DNA of 64,000 nt from Marinobacter qingdaonensis (lineage in GTDB: Bacteria; Pseudomonadota; Gammaproteobacteria; Pseudomonadales; Oleiphilaceae), in assembly GCF_034555935.1 (NCBI RefSeq), contig NZ_JAYDCJ010000003.1, positions 744,001 to 808,000 of the forward strand. Reading direction: 5' to 3'. The notes under the pieces are model-generated. The model saw nothing but the letters and a program-made list of their open reading frames with translations, did not search any database and was not told where the DNA came from. Below are positions 45,056-53,906 of the stretch, piece by piece. A program made the translations under genes and the position numbers. The stretch's first letter is position 1, and every line of letters starts with the position of its first letter.

Positions 45056-46687
45056 TCAGACCGCCCGCCAGGTCTCGGCGTCGTCCCGGTGGGCCCGGCC
45101 ATCGGCCTCCAGCTTCAACAGGTGCGCCAGGGCGGAGCGCGCGGCCAGCCCGTGCAGGGCTTCCGGGACATCGTCGTAGGCCCTGGCGGTGACCGCCTTG
45201 AGCGACTGGGCCTGGGCGCTGGACAGGGCCTTGTGGACCTTGTGCTCCCGGGCCAGGCGATGGGTGATCAGGTAATCCACCACCGCCTCCGGGTAACCGA
45301 TCAGAAAGCCATGGGCCGGGGCGATGATCCGCAGCGACTCGCCCAGCAGGTCGTACAGGGACTCCAGGTAGGCCTTCATGTCGCCGTCCGGCGGGTTAAT
45401 CACCACAGTCGAACCCTGCATGATGTGATCGCCGGAGAACAGCAGGTCCGGTCCGGGCAGCAGGTAGCACACGTGGTTGGAGGCGTGGCCCGGGGTGTGG
45501 ATGGCCTTGAGGATGCCGGCCTCGGTGACAATCAGGTCGCCATGGTCCGGTTCGTCATCGGGGGTGAAGGTGCGGTCCTGGGACGGCCCCTCGGGCGCGG
45601 CCAGCCCCATCACCCGGCAGCCGGTCCGGGCCTTCAGGGTCGCCGCGGCCGGGGAGTGGTCCGGATGGGTGTGGGTGACGATGACCTGATCGATCACCCC
45701 GCCGGTCAGCTCCAGTATGCGCTCGATGTGGCCCTCATGATTGGGCCCGGGATCCAGCACGGTGAAGCGTTCATGGCCCAGCAGATAGGTGTTGGTGCCC
45801 GGCCCGGTCATCATGCCCGGATTCGGCGCGGTCAGCCGGATGACCCGGGCTGCCACCGTCACCGGCTCGCCCGGAATGATCTCGGCCCGGGTCGAACCCT
45901 CGCCCTCTGGGTCCAGCTCCACCGCCTCGTCGTAGGCCGGGGAGCCGGGCTCCAGGGTGATCGGCTTGTCCTTCTTCCGGGCCGGCCAGGGTTCGCTTGG
46001 ATAGGCCTCCGGCGGATTGGCGTGGGCGTAACGCATCAGCGCCTCGGTGGTGTCAAAGTCGCTCAGCACCCGCAGGGTCCGCAGCGTGGGCAAACCCAGC
46101 AGACGCTTGCCGCTGCGATGATCCTCCAGCGCCTGCGTGGGGTTTATCCACAGGTGGTCGATGGTCTCGGTGCCATCGTGACTGGCGATCTGGCCGGCCG
46201 GCGCGGTGGTGACAAAAAAACGGGTATCGAAGCGCCGCGGTGGCCCGGGTGGCGTGGTCCAGTGGCTCAGATACGCCAGCCGGTCCAGCGGCACGCTCAG
46301 GCCATGCCGCTGACACAGCTTAGCCAGACTCAGCTCGCCCCGAAACACCGCATCACGGTCCTGATGCACCGGGTGGTCGCCGCCGATCAACTGGCCGTTG
46401 CGGTCCGCCGCCAACAGAATCCCGGCTTCCTCGAAACACTCCCGCACCGCGGCCAGCATGTAGTCGGCACCGCCCTCATCCAGGCTCATGGTTTGACTGA
46501 TTTCGGCGTCCTCCGGCCCGTGGGCATGGGCCCGGGCCTTGGCTTCCTGCTGGTCGACCGCGCCCCCGGGGAAGACAAAATAGCCGGGCAGGAACACCGC
46601 GTCCCAGGTGCGTTGCAGCAGCAGAACTTCAACACCGTCGTCGGTGTCCCGACTCAAAACCAGAGTGGCAGCAGGGCGAATGTCCAT
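45056..46687 (-). CDS. NUDIX hydrolase / metallo-beta-lactamase fusion protein
   Basis: 543 aa from ATG 46687; the open frame upstream runs into repeat element D. Residues 1 to about 215 form a NUDIX domain with the split box seen in NUDT19-type CoA pyrophosphatases: GYFVFPGGAVD, a long insert, then AAVRECFEEAGILLAA. From about residue 275 a metallo-beta-lactamase fold follows: APNPGMMTGPGTNTYLLG, zinc motif HTHPDHSPAA, and TPGHASNHVCYLL, LFSGDHIMQG. That half resembles LACTB2/RNase Z relatives. The two activities in one chain suggest coupled hydrolysis of a nucleotide or CoA compound; substrate unknown. Confidence 0.88.
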   Translation of the reverse strand: MDIRPAATLVLSRDTDDGVEVLLLQRTWDAVFLPGYFVFPGGAVDQQEAKARAHAHGPEDAEISQTMSLDEGGADYMLAAVRECFEEAGILLAADRNGQLIGGDHPVHQDRDAVFRGELSLAKLCQRHGLSVPLDRLAYLSHWTTPPGPPRRFDTRFFVTTAPAGQIASHDGTETIDHLWINPTQALEDHRSGKRLLGLPTLRTLRVLSDFDTTEALMRYAHANPPEAYPSEPWPARKKDKPITLEPGSPAYDEAVELDPEGEGSTRAEIIPGEPVTVAARVIRLTAPNPGMMTGPGTNTYLLGHERFTVLDPGPNHEGHIERILELTGGVIDQVIVTHTHPDHSPAAATLKARTGCRVMGLAAPEGPSQDRTFTPDDEPDHGDLIVTEAGILKAIHTPGHASNHVCYLLPGPDLLFSGDHIMQGSTVVINPPDGDMKAYLESLYDLLGESLRIIAPAHGFLIGYPEAVVDYLITHRLAREHKVHKALSSAQAQSLKAVTARAYDDVPEALHGLAARSALAHLLKLEADGRAHRDDAETWRAV

Positions 46688-46733
46688 AGGATTCCCGTTT
46701 TCAAAGCAAAGGGGCGCGCGAGCCAGGTTGGCA

Positions 46734-46841
46734 AGGGCATTGAACCAATCCCGGCAAAACTGTGCGGAGCCAGGGATGGCGGAGCTCAAGCGACACAGGG
46801 ATGTGCTTGAGCGGGTTTTGTCGGGATTGGTTCAATGCCCT
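46734..46841 (-). repeat. Dispersed hairpin element, copy D (reverse orientation)
   Basis: Arms 46734-46760 and 46815-46841 (27 bases) pair with one mismatch. The 54-base core reads CTGTGCGGAGCCAGGG, GGCGGAGCTCAAGCG, CACAGGGATGTGCTTGAGC. It lies in the divergent gap between the NUDIX fusion gene (start 46687) and the thioesterase gene (start 46969). Confidence 0.9.
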
Positions 46842-46968
46842 GTACGCCAGGAAAAGATGCGCATGGTTATACAGGCAAGATAACGGAATTCACCACAGGA
46901 TGAACAGCACCCGGCAAAGGCGTATCATTCTGCCCTCGTAACCCCATCCCGCCAGACAGGTACCCAAC

Positions 46969-47397
46969 GTGGCCCGCATCAAACTCGCCTTCCCGGACGA
47001 CGTCTTCTGCTTCGAGACCAAAATGCCGGTCCGGATCACCGACATCAACGGCGCCAACCACCTGGGCAACGACGCCCTGATCTCCATGCTGTCCGAAGCC
47101 CGGGCCCAGTTCCTGGTCAGCTACGGCCTCCAGGAAGCGGGCAAGGATGGCGTCGGTATCATCGTGACCGACCTGGCCACCATGTACCAGTCGGAATCCT
47201 TCTTCCCGGAAATGCTGCGCTTCGAAGTGGGGCTGATGGATTTCAACAACTACGGGGGCGATTTCGTGTTTCGGGTGACCAAGGCCGAGAGCGGCCAACC
47301 GGTGGCCCTGGCCAAGTACGGGTTCGTGTTCTTCGACTACCGGAAAAAGCAGGTCGCGCCCATGCCGGAGGCCTTCCGGTCACGCTTTGGCGACTGA
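46969..47397 (+). CDS. Acyl-CoA thioesterase-like hotdog protein (4HBT)
   Basis: 142 aa starting at GTG 46969. The hotdog pattern is visible: MPVRITDINGANHLGNDALI near residue 19 (with the catalytic Asp/Asn-Gly-His-like NHLGN), the long helix LSEARAQFLVSYGL, and the strand pairs ending in ALAKYGFVFFDYR. Likely hydrolyses an acyl-CoA. It converges with and overlaps the MATE gene by 18 bases at the 3' end. Confidence 0.87.
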   Translation: MARIKLAFPDDVFCFETKMPVRITDINGANHLGNDALISMLSEARAQFLVSYGLQEAGKDGVGIIVTDLATMYQSESFFPEMLRFEVGLMDFNNYGGDFVFRVTKAESGQPVALAKYGFVFFDYRKKQVAPMPEAFRSRFGD

Positions 47398-48717
47398 CGG
47401 TTCCGCCCGCAGCTTGGTCATGCCGGCCCGATAGAAGCCGTAGGCCATGATGCCGGCGCACAGATTGCCCACCAGGGCGCCACTCATCAGCCCGTAAATG
47501 CCATTGAGTTGGCTACCCAGCCAGAGCAGCGGCAGGAAGCAGAGGAACAGACGCAGGGTCGAGACCAGCAGAGCGCGCATGGCCAGGCCCAGGGCGTTGC
47601 ACACCGACACCATGAGCATGCACACCCCGAGCCCGCTGTAGCTGAGCGGGACCCGCACCAGATAGCCGGTCAGCACCTCCTGCACGTCGGCGTCGCTGGT
47701 GAACAGGTCTGACACCAGACCGGACGCCACCACCCAGAGCAGCCCAATGCCGAGCTGCCAGGCCACCACAAAACGCACCGAAATGCGCACCAGCTTGCGA
47801 ATCTGCTCGATATCGCCGGCACCCAGCAGGCGCCCGATCATCGGCGGCAGCGACATGGTCAGCGCCAGCACCACCACAATGGAAAAGAACTCCAGACGGG
47901 TGCCAAGCCCCCAGGCAGCCACCGCCGCGGACCCGAAACCGGCGACCAGGGCCGTGGCCAGCATCGCCGACACCCCCGGCATCAGCTGACTGACCATGGC
48001 CGGCGCCATGATGCCGTTGAGCTGCCTCAGGGCCTGACCCAGGGCCAGCTGGCCCAGATCAAACCGGACCCAGTCCCGCCGGACCAGCTTCGGGTAAATC
48101 ACCAGACAGCCCAGACCGAACGACGTAATCGTGGCCCAGGCGGCACCGGGCAGGCCCCAGTCGAAGACAAAGATGTACAGGGGATCGAGGGCGATGTTGA
48201 GCAGGCTGGTGGCCACCATCATGTAGCCGGGCAACTTGGTGTCGCCGTGGGACCGGCACACGCTGTAGCCGAAGTAGAGCACCGCCCCGGTCCAGGCGGC
48301 CACCAGCCAGGGAATCCAGTAGCTCCGGATCATCGGCAGCAGGGCCTGTTCCGCGCCCAGGGCGGTCATGATCCAGCTCTGCAGCAGCCACAGGCCGGCG
48401 CAGAGTGCGAACACCAGACTGCCGCCGACGGTGATCACCAGCCCGCCCAGGCGTTTCGCCCGCAGCTCATCGCCGGCACCGAGGGTGCGGGAAATGATGG
48501 CGGTGGTGGCAATGCCCAGGCCCACCTGCAGACCGATGATCAATTGCTGCATCGGCAGGGTGAAGCCCAGCGCCGCCAGCGGATCGCGGCCCAACTGACC
48601 GATAAAGGCACTGTCGGCCAGCTGGAAGGTCATCAGCGACAGCACGCCGAACAGCATCGGCCAGGTCATGGTGTAGAGCTGGCGGGGCAGGCTGGCGGAT
48701 TGGGAAGGAGGGTTCAC
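47380..48717 (-). CDS. MATE-family efflux transporter
   Basis: 445 aa, about twelve transmembrane helices in two six-helix halves, starting at GTG 48717. Typical tracts: PMLFGVLSLMTFQLADSAFI in TM1 and QQLIIGLQVGLGIATTAIIS in TM2. Exports cationic or organic compounds using a sodium or proton gradient. Start codon evidence is weak; an ATG 16 codons in is possible. Confidence 0.9.
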   Translation of the reverse strand: MNPPSQSASLPRQLYTMTWPMLFGVLSLMTFQLADSAFIGQLGRDPLAALGFTLPMQQLIIGLQVGLGIATTAIISRTLGAGDELRAKRLGGLVITVGGSLVFALCAGLWLLQSWIMTALGAEQALLPMIRSYWIPWLVAAWTGAVLYFGYSVCRSHGDTKLPGYMMVATSLLNIALDPLYIFVFDWGLPGAAWATITSFGLGCLVIYPKLVRRDWVRFDLGQLALGQALRQLNGIMAPAMVSQLMPGVSAMLATALVAGFGSAAVAAWGLGTRLEFFSIVVVLALTMSLPPMIGRLLGAGDIEQIRKLVRISVRFVVAWQLGIGLLWVVASGLVSDLFTSDADVQEVLTGYLVRVPLSYSGLGVCMLMVSVCNALGLAMRALLVSTLRLFLCFLPLLWLGSQLNGIYGLMSGALVGNLCAGIMAYGFYRAGMTKLRAEPSVAKA

Positions 48718-48784
48718 AGGCCGGAGTCAGGGTCTTGGTTGAGTTGGGCTGTTCATACTAACAGGTCTGCGAAGTGATTCGGAT

Positions 48785-48863
48785 GGTCAGCCGGCGGGCG
48801 CTCTGAAACCGTGCGGACACGGACGCAGTCACAGCGTGTGTCAGAACGACCCACCGGCTGACC
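48785..48863. repeat. Possible degenerate relative of the dispersed hairpin family
   Basis: GGTCAGCCGG (48785-48794) and CCGGCTGACC (48854-48863) are perfect inverted arms that continue inward with mismatches. The middle has AAACCGTGCGGACACGGACG, recalling AAACTGTGCGGAGCCATGG in the reverse form of the family. It is shorter than a full copy. It lies just downstream of tpx and may end its transcript. Confidence 0.45.
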
Positions 48864-48874
48864 GGAGGGCTTGC

Positions 48875-49372
48875 TTAGAGGACTTTCAGCGCCGCCTCGT
48901 AATCCGGTTCGTCCTTGATTTCGTCGACCAGCTGGCTGTGCAGCACCTTGTTGCTGTCGTCCAGAACAACCACCGCGCGGGCGCAGAGCCCGGCCAGGGG
49001 GCCGTCCTGGATGGCGACGCCATAGTCCTGCTGGAAGCTGTAGTTACGGAAGGTGGAGAGGGTCTCCACGTTCTTCAGGCCTTCGGCGCCACAGAAACGG
49101 GCGGCGGCAAAGGGCAGGTCGGCGGAGATGACCAGCACCACGGTGTTGTCCAGGCCGCTGGCCTTCTCGTTGAATTTCCGGGTGGAGGCGGCGCACACCC
49201 CGGTGTCGATGCTGGGGATGATGTTCAGGATCTTGCGCTTGCCGGCCCAGTGGTCCAGCTTGACCTCGTCCAGGCCACTGCTGGTGAGGGTAAAGGGCGG
49301 CGCATTCTCGCCCGGTTTGGGAAAGTTACCACTCAGTTCGATCGGGTTGCCGTCGAGATTGACCTTGCTCAT
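48875..49372 (-). CDS. tpx: Thiol peroxidase
   Basis: 165 aa atypical 2-Cys peroxiredoxin of the Tpx class, which reduces peroxides using thioredoxin. Peroxidatic cysteine in [15 protein letters not shown] (about residue 60) and resolving cysteine in [11 protein letters not shown] (about residue 94), the Tpx spacing. Length and the N-terminal segment [18 protein letters not shown] match the family. AAGGA lies seven bases before the ATG. Confidence 0.95.
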   Translation of the reverse strand: MSKVNLDGNPIELSGNFPKPGENAPPFTLTSSGLDEVKLDHWAGKRKILNIIPSIDTGVCAASTRKFNEKASGLDNTVVLVISADLPFAAARFCGAEGLKNVETLSTFRNYSFQQDYGVAIQDGPLAGLCARAVVVLDDSNKVLHSQLVDEIKDEPDYEAALKVL

Positions 49373-49464
49373 GAAGCGTCCTTTTTAGGGTGCGTGTGGG
49401 TTGAAGCGTTTCAATCCTCTCTTTGTAGCCCAGATTGACGCGTCTTGCACCCGTAGGCCGCGTT

Positions 49465-50685
49465 TTACTGGGCCGAAGCCTCCTGGGGTTCGAAGCCGGG
49501 GGCCGGGTGGCGTTGCACCAGCAGCAGGTAGCTGGCCAGGGCGGCGCAGGCGCAGGTGGCGATGATCACCGCCATGACCACCGAGGTGCCGTCGTGCAGG
49601 TGTCCGACCAGCACGCCGGCCACCGCGGCCACCGCCATCTGGCCAAAACCGAACAGGGCCGAGGCGGAACCCGCCATGCGCGGGAAATTGGCCATGGCGC
49701 CGGCCATGGTCTGGGGCAGCACCATGCCGGTGCCGACCATGAACAGGGTTTGCGGCAGGATCACGGCCCAGACGTTGTAGACCCCCGCCAGGGCCAGGCC
49801 GGCCATCAGCGCGCCGCCAACCACCGCAATCACCAGACCCCGCACCAGAATCTGGTCCGGCATCAAGGTGCGGCCCAGGCGCACCGCGGTCAGGTTGCCA
49901 CTGACGTAGCCCACCACCATGCAGGCGAAGAACAGGCCAAAGTGTTCCGGCGCCACCTCGAGGAAGTCGATCAGTACGAACGACGAGCCCGACAGAAAGG
50001 CGAACAGGCCGGCGTAAATCAGTGCGTTGGTGAGGGTGTAGCCGAGAAAACTGAGGTCGGTGCCGATGCTCCGGTAGTTCCGCAGCAGGCTGCACAGCCG
50101 TAGTGGCTGGCGATAGTCCGGGCGCATGGGTTCCGGGATGCCGAACGCGACCACCAGCGCCATGACCAGGGCATAACCGCCCAGGGCCAGGAAAATGGAT
50201 GACCAGCCCAGATTGGCCACCAGGACGCCGCCGATGGTGGGCGCCACCGCCGGTGCCAGCGCCATGATGCTGGCCAGGATGGCGAGGATCTTGGCCGCTT
50301 CCCGCGGTGTGTAGATGTCCCGAATCGCGGCGCGCCCCAGCACCGGTCCGGCAGAACCGCCCAGCGCCTGCAGCACCCGGCACAGCATCAGGGTTTCGAT
50401 GTTGGTAGCCAAGGCGCAGCCGACACTGGCCACGGCGAACAGCACGAAACCGGCAATCATGATCGGCTTGCGGCCGAAGCGGTCGGCCAGCGGCCCGCAG
50501 ATCAATTGGGCCAGGGCGAAGCCGGCCAAATACAGGCTCAGGGTCAACTGAACCTGGTCGGTGCCGGCACCAAAGTCACGACCGATCTGCGGCAGCGCCG
50601 GCAGGTACATATCGGTCGCCAGCGGGCCGAGTGCTACGGCGGCCGCGAGCAGAATGGTGGTCCAGACACTGGTTAGGGTCAGCAT
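49465..50685 (-). CDS. Bcr/CflA-type MFS drug efflux transporter
   Basis: 406 aa, twelve transmembrane helices. Bcr/CflA signature ATDMYLPALPQIGRDFGAGT near residue 23, the MFS loop GPLADRFGRKPIMIAG and RVLQALGGSAGPVLGRAAIRD. Likely exports drugs or sulfonamide/dipeptide-like compounds. AGGAA precedes the ATG. Element E lies upstream. Confidence 0.92.
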   Translation of the reverse strand: MLTLTSVWTTILLAAAVALGPLATDMYLPALPQIGRDFGAGTDQVQLTLSLYLAGFALAQLICGPLADRFGRKPIMIAGFVLFAVASVGCALATNIETLMLCRVLQALGGSAGPVLGRAAIRDIYTPREAAKILAILASIMALAPAVAPTIGGVLVANLGWSSIFLALGGYALVMALVVAFGIPEPMRPDYRQPLRLCSLLRNYRSIGTDLSFLGYTLTNALIYAGLFAFLSGSSFVLIDFLEVAPEHFGLFFACMVVGYVSGNLTAVRLGRTLMPDQILVRGLVIAVVGGALMAGLALAGVYNVWAVILPQTLFMVGTGMVLPQTMAGAMANFPRMAGSASALFGFGQMAVAAVAGVLVGHLHDGTSVVMAVIIATCACAALASYLLLVQRHPAPGFEPQEASAQ

Positions 50686-50710
50686 TTGTCTTCCTGTTTC
50701 GGGGGCTGCC

Positions 50711-50814
50711 GACTGGTGGGTGGGCGATCCAAAACCCGCTCAAGCACATCCCTGTGGCGCTTGAGCTCCGCCATCCATGGCTCCGCACAGTTTTGGATCG
50801 CCCACCCACCAGTC
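50711..50814 (+). repeat. Dispersed hairpin element, copy E (perfect arms)
   Basis: The 25-base arms 50711-50735 and 50790-50814 are exact reverse complements. The 54-base core between them is the closest to the family consensus: CCGCTCAAGCACATCCCTGT, GGCGCTTGAGCTCCGCC, ATCCATGGCTCCGCACA. It lies 25 bases upstream of the efflux gene start, between two minus-strand genes. Confidence 0.93.
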
Positions 50815-50906
50815 AGCGATCAAATATCGGAAGAGAAGTCTATGGGCTGACGCCTGAGAAAATAACGACCGCAGGCCTCATACAATATATGAACAATATT
50901 GATTGA

Positions 50907-51818
50907 TTACGGGTTCAGGCCGTTCATGGTGGCCGCCACCGCATTCACCTGGTTGCGCAGCCAGCGGTGCGCCGGGTCGTTCTGGTTGCGGCGGTGCCAG
51001 AGCATCAGCAGGGTGAAGGGTTTGAACTCGAAGGGCAGGGGCGTCCAGGCGAAATCCCGGAGCAGGTGTTGGCTCATCAGCTCCGGGGCGGTGGCCAGCA
51101 TGTCGGTGCCGCGCAGGAACTCCGGCAGACCGGAGAAGTTGGACACGGTGACCATCGTGCGCCGGGTCAGCCCGCGGGCGGCCAAGGTGTTCTCCAGGCC
51201 CGGTTTTTCGCCGGTGGCGAACAGCAGGGCGATGTGGTCGGCTTTCAGGTACTCGGGCAGATCCCGGGGGGCGTCCCGTTGGGACGGGTCGTAGAACACC
51301 ACCATCCGGTCGGCCATCAGGCCCCGCTGCATGATGTCGGTGGCTTCCGGCGCATGGGGCGAGACGATCAGGTCGCACACGTCCTTGCGCAGCATGTCGG
51401 CGCTGGGAATGCCGGACGGGATCACCTGCAGGCGGATGCCCGGCGCCTGCTGGCGCAGGGTCTTCGCCAGCGGCGGTAGCAGCAGGTCGCGCTGGTAGTC
51501 GTTGGCGGCGATGGTGAAGGTGAAGTCGGCGGTGTCGGGTGAAAACGGTGGGCCCGAGGCCAGGGATTGCAGATCGTCCAGAATCTGCCGGATGTGCGGG
51601 CCGGCCTGCAGGGCGTAGCGGGTCGGGGCGATGCCGCGGCCGGATTTGACGAACAGGGGGTCGCCCAGGGCCTGGCGCAGCCGGTCCAGGGTGTGGCTGA
51701 CCGCCGATTGGCTGACGCCCAGTTTGACCGCGGCCCGGGACACGCTGCCCTCGTCCAGCACCGCCACGAAGGTGCCGAGGGCGCGGATGTCGAGATTGAA
51801 TGTATCAACGGAGTTCAT
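50907..51818 (-). CDS. LysR-family transcriptional regulator
   Basis: 303 aa. HTH at residues 10-60 (ALGTFVAVLDEGSVSRAAVK, LGVSQSAVSHTLDRLRQALG). The effector domain begins with FTFTIAANDYQRDLLLPPLA, the NodD/NahR-like subgroup pattern. Co-directional with and upstream of the MFS gene, but with element E and 200 bases between, so independent transcription is likely. Confidence 0.92.
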   Translation of the reverse strand: MNSVDTFNLDIRALGTFVAVLDEGSVSRAAVKLGVSQSAVSHTLDRLRQALGDPLFVKSGRGIAPTRYALQAGPHIRQILDDLQSLASGPPFSPDTADFTFTIAANDYQRDLLLPPLAKTLRQQAPGIRLQVIPSGIPSADMLRKDVCDLIVSPHAPEATDIMQRGLMADRMVVFYDPSQRDAPRDLPEYLKADHIALLFATGEKPGLENTLAARGLTRRTMVTVSNFSGLPEFLRGTDMLATAPELMSQHLLRDFAWTPLPFEFKPFTLLMLWHRRNQNDPAHRWLRNQVNAVAATMNGLNP

Positions 51819-51857
51819 GAATGCAGTCTACCCCAGGCGATGGCGCCGGGCGAAACC

Positions 51858-53129
51858 TCATTGCCGCCGGCTGGGGGCGGGCTGCAGGAACTCGGTCAGG
51901 CTCGCGACCATCTGGTCGTACCAGGGGTTGTAGGTCAGGCGGCTGGTGGGTACCGATCGGGCGCCGTCGTGCCAGGCGCTGAACCACAGCTCGGTGTCGG
52001 GCAACTGCTGGCAGGCGTTCAGGGACAGGCCATTGGGCTCCAGGCAGCGTTGCAGCGGCGCGCCCAGGCCATAGAGTTCGTTGTCCGGGGCGATGGCCAG
52101 GGACTGGTGCGACATTTCCAGGATGTTGGCGTCCGGCAGATAGCTGTTAAAGAACGTGGTGCGCCCGTCCTCGCGGTTCGCGGGCCAGGCCTGCCGGGTG
52201 TCCCGGAACACCAGCAGGCGGCTGTCCGGGTGGGCGAAGCGGTCGTGGAACCGGCCGGTCAGGTAATCCAGGTTGATCACCGAATCCGCCTCGGTGGCCA
52301 CCAGGAACAGCGGCAGCTCACCGGCGCCTGGCTGGTCGATGGCGGTCTGGGTGCGCTTGAGCACCTCGCCGATCTGCACCGCGGCGTTGATGGTTACCGA
52401 CTCGTACTTGACCGGGTTGAGCTCCGGTTCTTCCTCGACAAAATCGGCAAACACCCGGGCGACGCCGGCCAGCCAGAGATAGTTACGCAATCCGTTCAGT
52501 TGCCAGGCCGGTGCCAGCGCCACCAGGCCGTCGGGGCGGGCGCCCTCGCCGGACAGGGCGTATTCGGTGGCCAGGGCGCCGCCCAGGGAGAAGCCGCCGA
52601 TGAAGGCGCGGTCCACGTCCCGTGCCAGGGCCTGAAAGTGGGTACTGACTTGCGTGCGCCACACCGCCGCGTCTGCGGTGATCATGTCGCCGGGCCGGGT
52701 GCCGTGGCCCTGCAGCAGCAGGGTGCGGACCTCCACGCACCTTTGCGCCAGGGACTCGGCCAAGTCGCGGAACACGAACGGCGAGTCACTCAGGCCATGA
52801 ACCAGCAGCAGGCCGGTGCTCCGGTCGCCCGGGCAGTGGTTGGCGGCGGGCTGGCGGAATGGCAGGTTCCAGTCGATCTGTTGCGCCCGGGGGTAGCCGT
52901 CGATCGCTACCAGGTTGCTATCCAGGTAGCTGCGCACCCGGCTCTGGTATTGCTCGAAGCTGACAAAGGGGTTGGCGTCCAGGCGGTCGGGTCCGGGGGT
53001 GTACAGGGCCGAGCTGGACGAGCAGCCGGTGGTGAACAGCAGCACCAGGCCGGCCAGGGCCGCCCGGGCTCGGGCGAACGTCGGTCGAGGGGTGAAGCAG
53101 CGAAGGTTCTCAGTCCGAGGCTGACGCAT
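51858..53129 (-). CDS. Lipoprotein alpha/beta hydrolase
   Basis: 423 aa. A long N-terminus leads to a lipoprotein signal with lipobox FTTGC near residue 36, so the enzyme is probably anchored in the outer or inner membrane facing the periplasm. The hydrolase core has LLLVHGLSDSPFVFRDLAE (oxyanion region) and nucleophile serine in GGFSLGGALA near residue 198; a plausible histidine is in the final 40 residues. Acts as an esterase or lipase-like enzyme; substrate unknown. Transcribed divergently from the HAD-type gene. Confidence 0.85.
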   Translation of the reverse strand: MRQPRTENLRCFTPRPTFARARAALAGLVLLFTTGCSSSSALYTPGPDRLDANPFVSFEQYQSRVRSYLDSNLVAIDGYPRAQQIDWNLPFRQPAANHCPGDRSTGLLLVHGLSDSPFVFRDLAESLAQRCVEVRTLLLQGHGTRPGDMITADAAVWRTQVSTHFQALARDVDRAFIGGFSLGGALATEYALSGEGARPDGLVALAPAWQLNGLRNYLWLAGVARVFADFVEEEPELNPVKYESVTINAAVQIGEVLKRTQTAIDQPGAGELPLFLVATEADSVINLDYLTGRFHDRFAHPDSRLLVFRDTRQAWPANREDGRTTFFNSYLPDANILEMSHQSLAIAPDNELYGLGAPLQRCLEPNGLSLNACQQLPDTELWFSAWHDGARSVPTSRLTYNPWYDQMVASLTEFLQPAPSRRQ

Positions 53130-53223
53130 GCGGTGGCAGATCTGTTAGGGTTGAGTGATCGTTCAATGAAACTCTGATCAATGATACGGCCACCGAGGCC
53201 CGACTGGATGAGGATGAGTGAAA

Positions 53224-53895
53224 ATGACCATGCGATTGGCGTTTGATGTGTACGGCACCCTGGTGGACCCCATGGGCATGTCGGAACTGTTGAAGCAGGA
53301 TGCTGGCGAAGCGGCCTCCGGGGTGGCGGCCCTGTGGCGCGAGAAGCAGCTGGAGTTTTCGTTCCGCAAGGGGCTGATGCGGGCCTACGAGGATTTTGGC
53401 GTCTGTACCCGTCAGGCCCTGCGTTTCGCCATGGCGACCTACAAGCTGCCACTGTCGAGCACGCGGGAAGACGAGCTGATGACCGCCTACCTGTCGCTGC
53501 CGGCGTTTGACGATTCCCTGCCGGCGTTGAAAGCCCTGAAGGGCCAATACCCGCTGTTCGCGTTTTCCAACGGCTCCTATCCGGCACTGGAGAAGGTCCT
53601 GGGTCACAACAACCTGCTGGACCAGTTCGAAGGACTGGTGTCGGTGGACGATCTGAAGAGCTTCAAGCCGGATCCGGCGGTGTACGCTTATGCCCGACGC
53701 AAGACCGGGGCCTGGGACGAGCCGTTGTGCCTGGTGTCCAGCAATGCCTGGGATGTGATCGGGGCGCGGGCGGCCGGGTTGCTGGCGGTTTGGGTTAAGC
53801 GGGATGCGGAGAAGGTGTTCGAGGACTGGGGGATTGAGCCGTCGGCGGTGATTGGTTCTTTGAGTGAGCTTCCGGAAACCCTGGCTAACCTCTAG
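53224..53895 (+). CDS. Haloacid dehalogenase type II family protein
   Basis: 223 aa HAD-superfamily hydrolase. Nucleophile Asp near residue 8 in LAFDVYGTLVDPMGM; FAFSNGSYPALEKVLGHN carries motif II; SFKPDPAVYAYARRK carries the lysine; SSNAWDVIGARAAGL carries motif III. This set is that of L-2-haloacid dehalogenases. I use ATG 53224 rather than a GTG six bases earlier. It may dehalogenate small acids or act as a phosphatase. Confidence 0.9.
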   Translation: MTMRLAFDVYGTLVDPMGMSELLKQDAGEAASGVAALWREKQLEFSFRKGLMRAYEDFGVCTRQALRFAMATYKLPLSSTREDELMTAYLSLPAFDDSLPALKALKGQYPLFAFSNGSYPALEKVLGHNNLLDQFEGLVSVDDLKSFKPDPAVYAYARRKTGAWDEPLCLVSSNAWDVIGARAAGLLAVWVKRDAEKVFEDWGIEPSAVIGSLSELPETLANL

Positions 53896-53906
53896 CGCTG
53901 GCGGCC

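Noticed and set aside
50711..50814. Simple Rho-independent terminator for the hairpin elements
   Set aside because: No T-run follows either arm, and most copies lie upstream of start codons rather than only downstream of stops.
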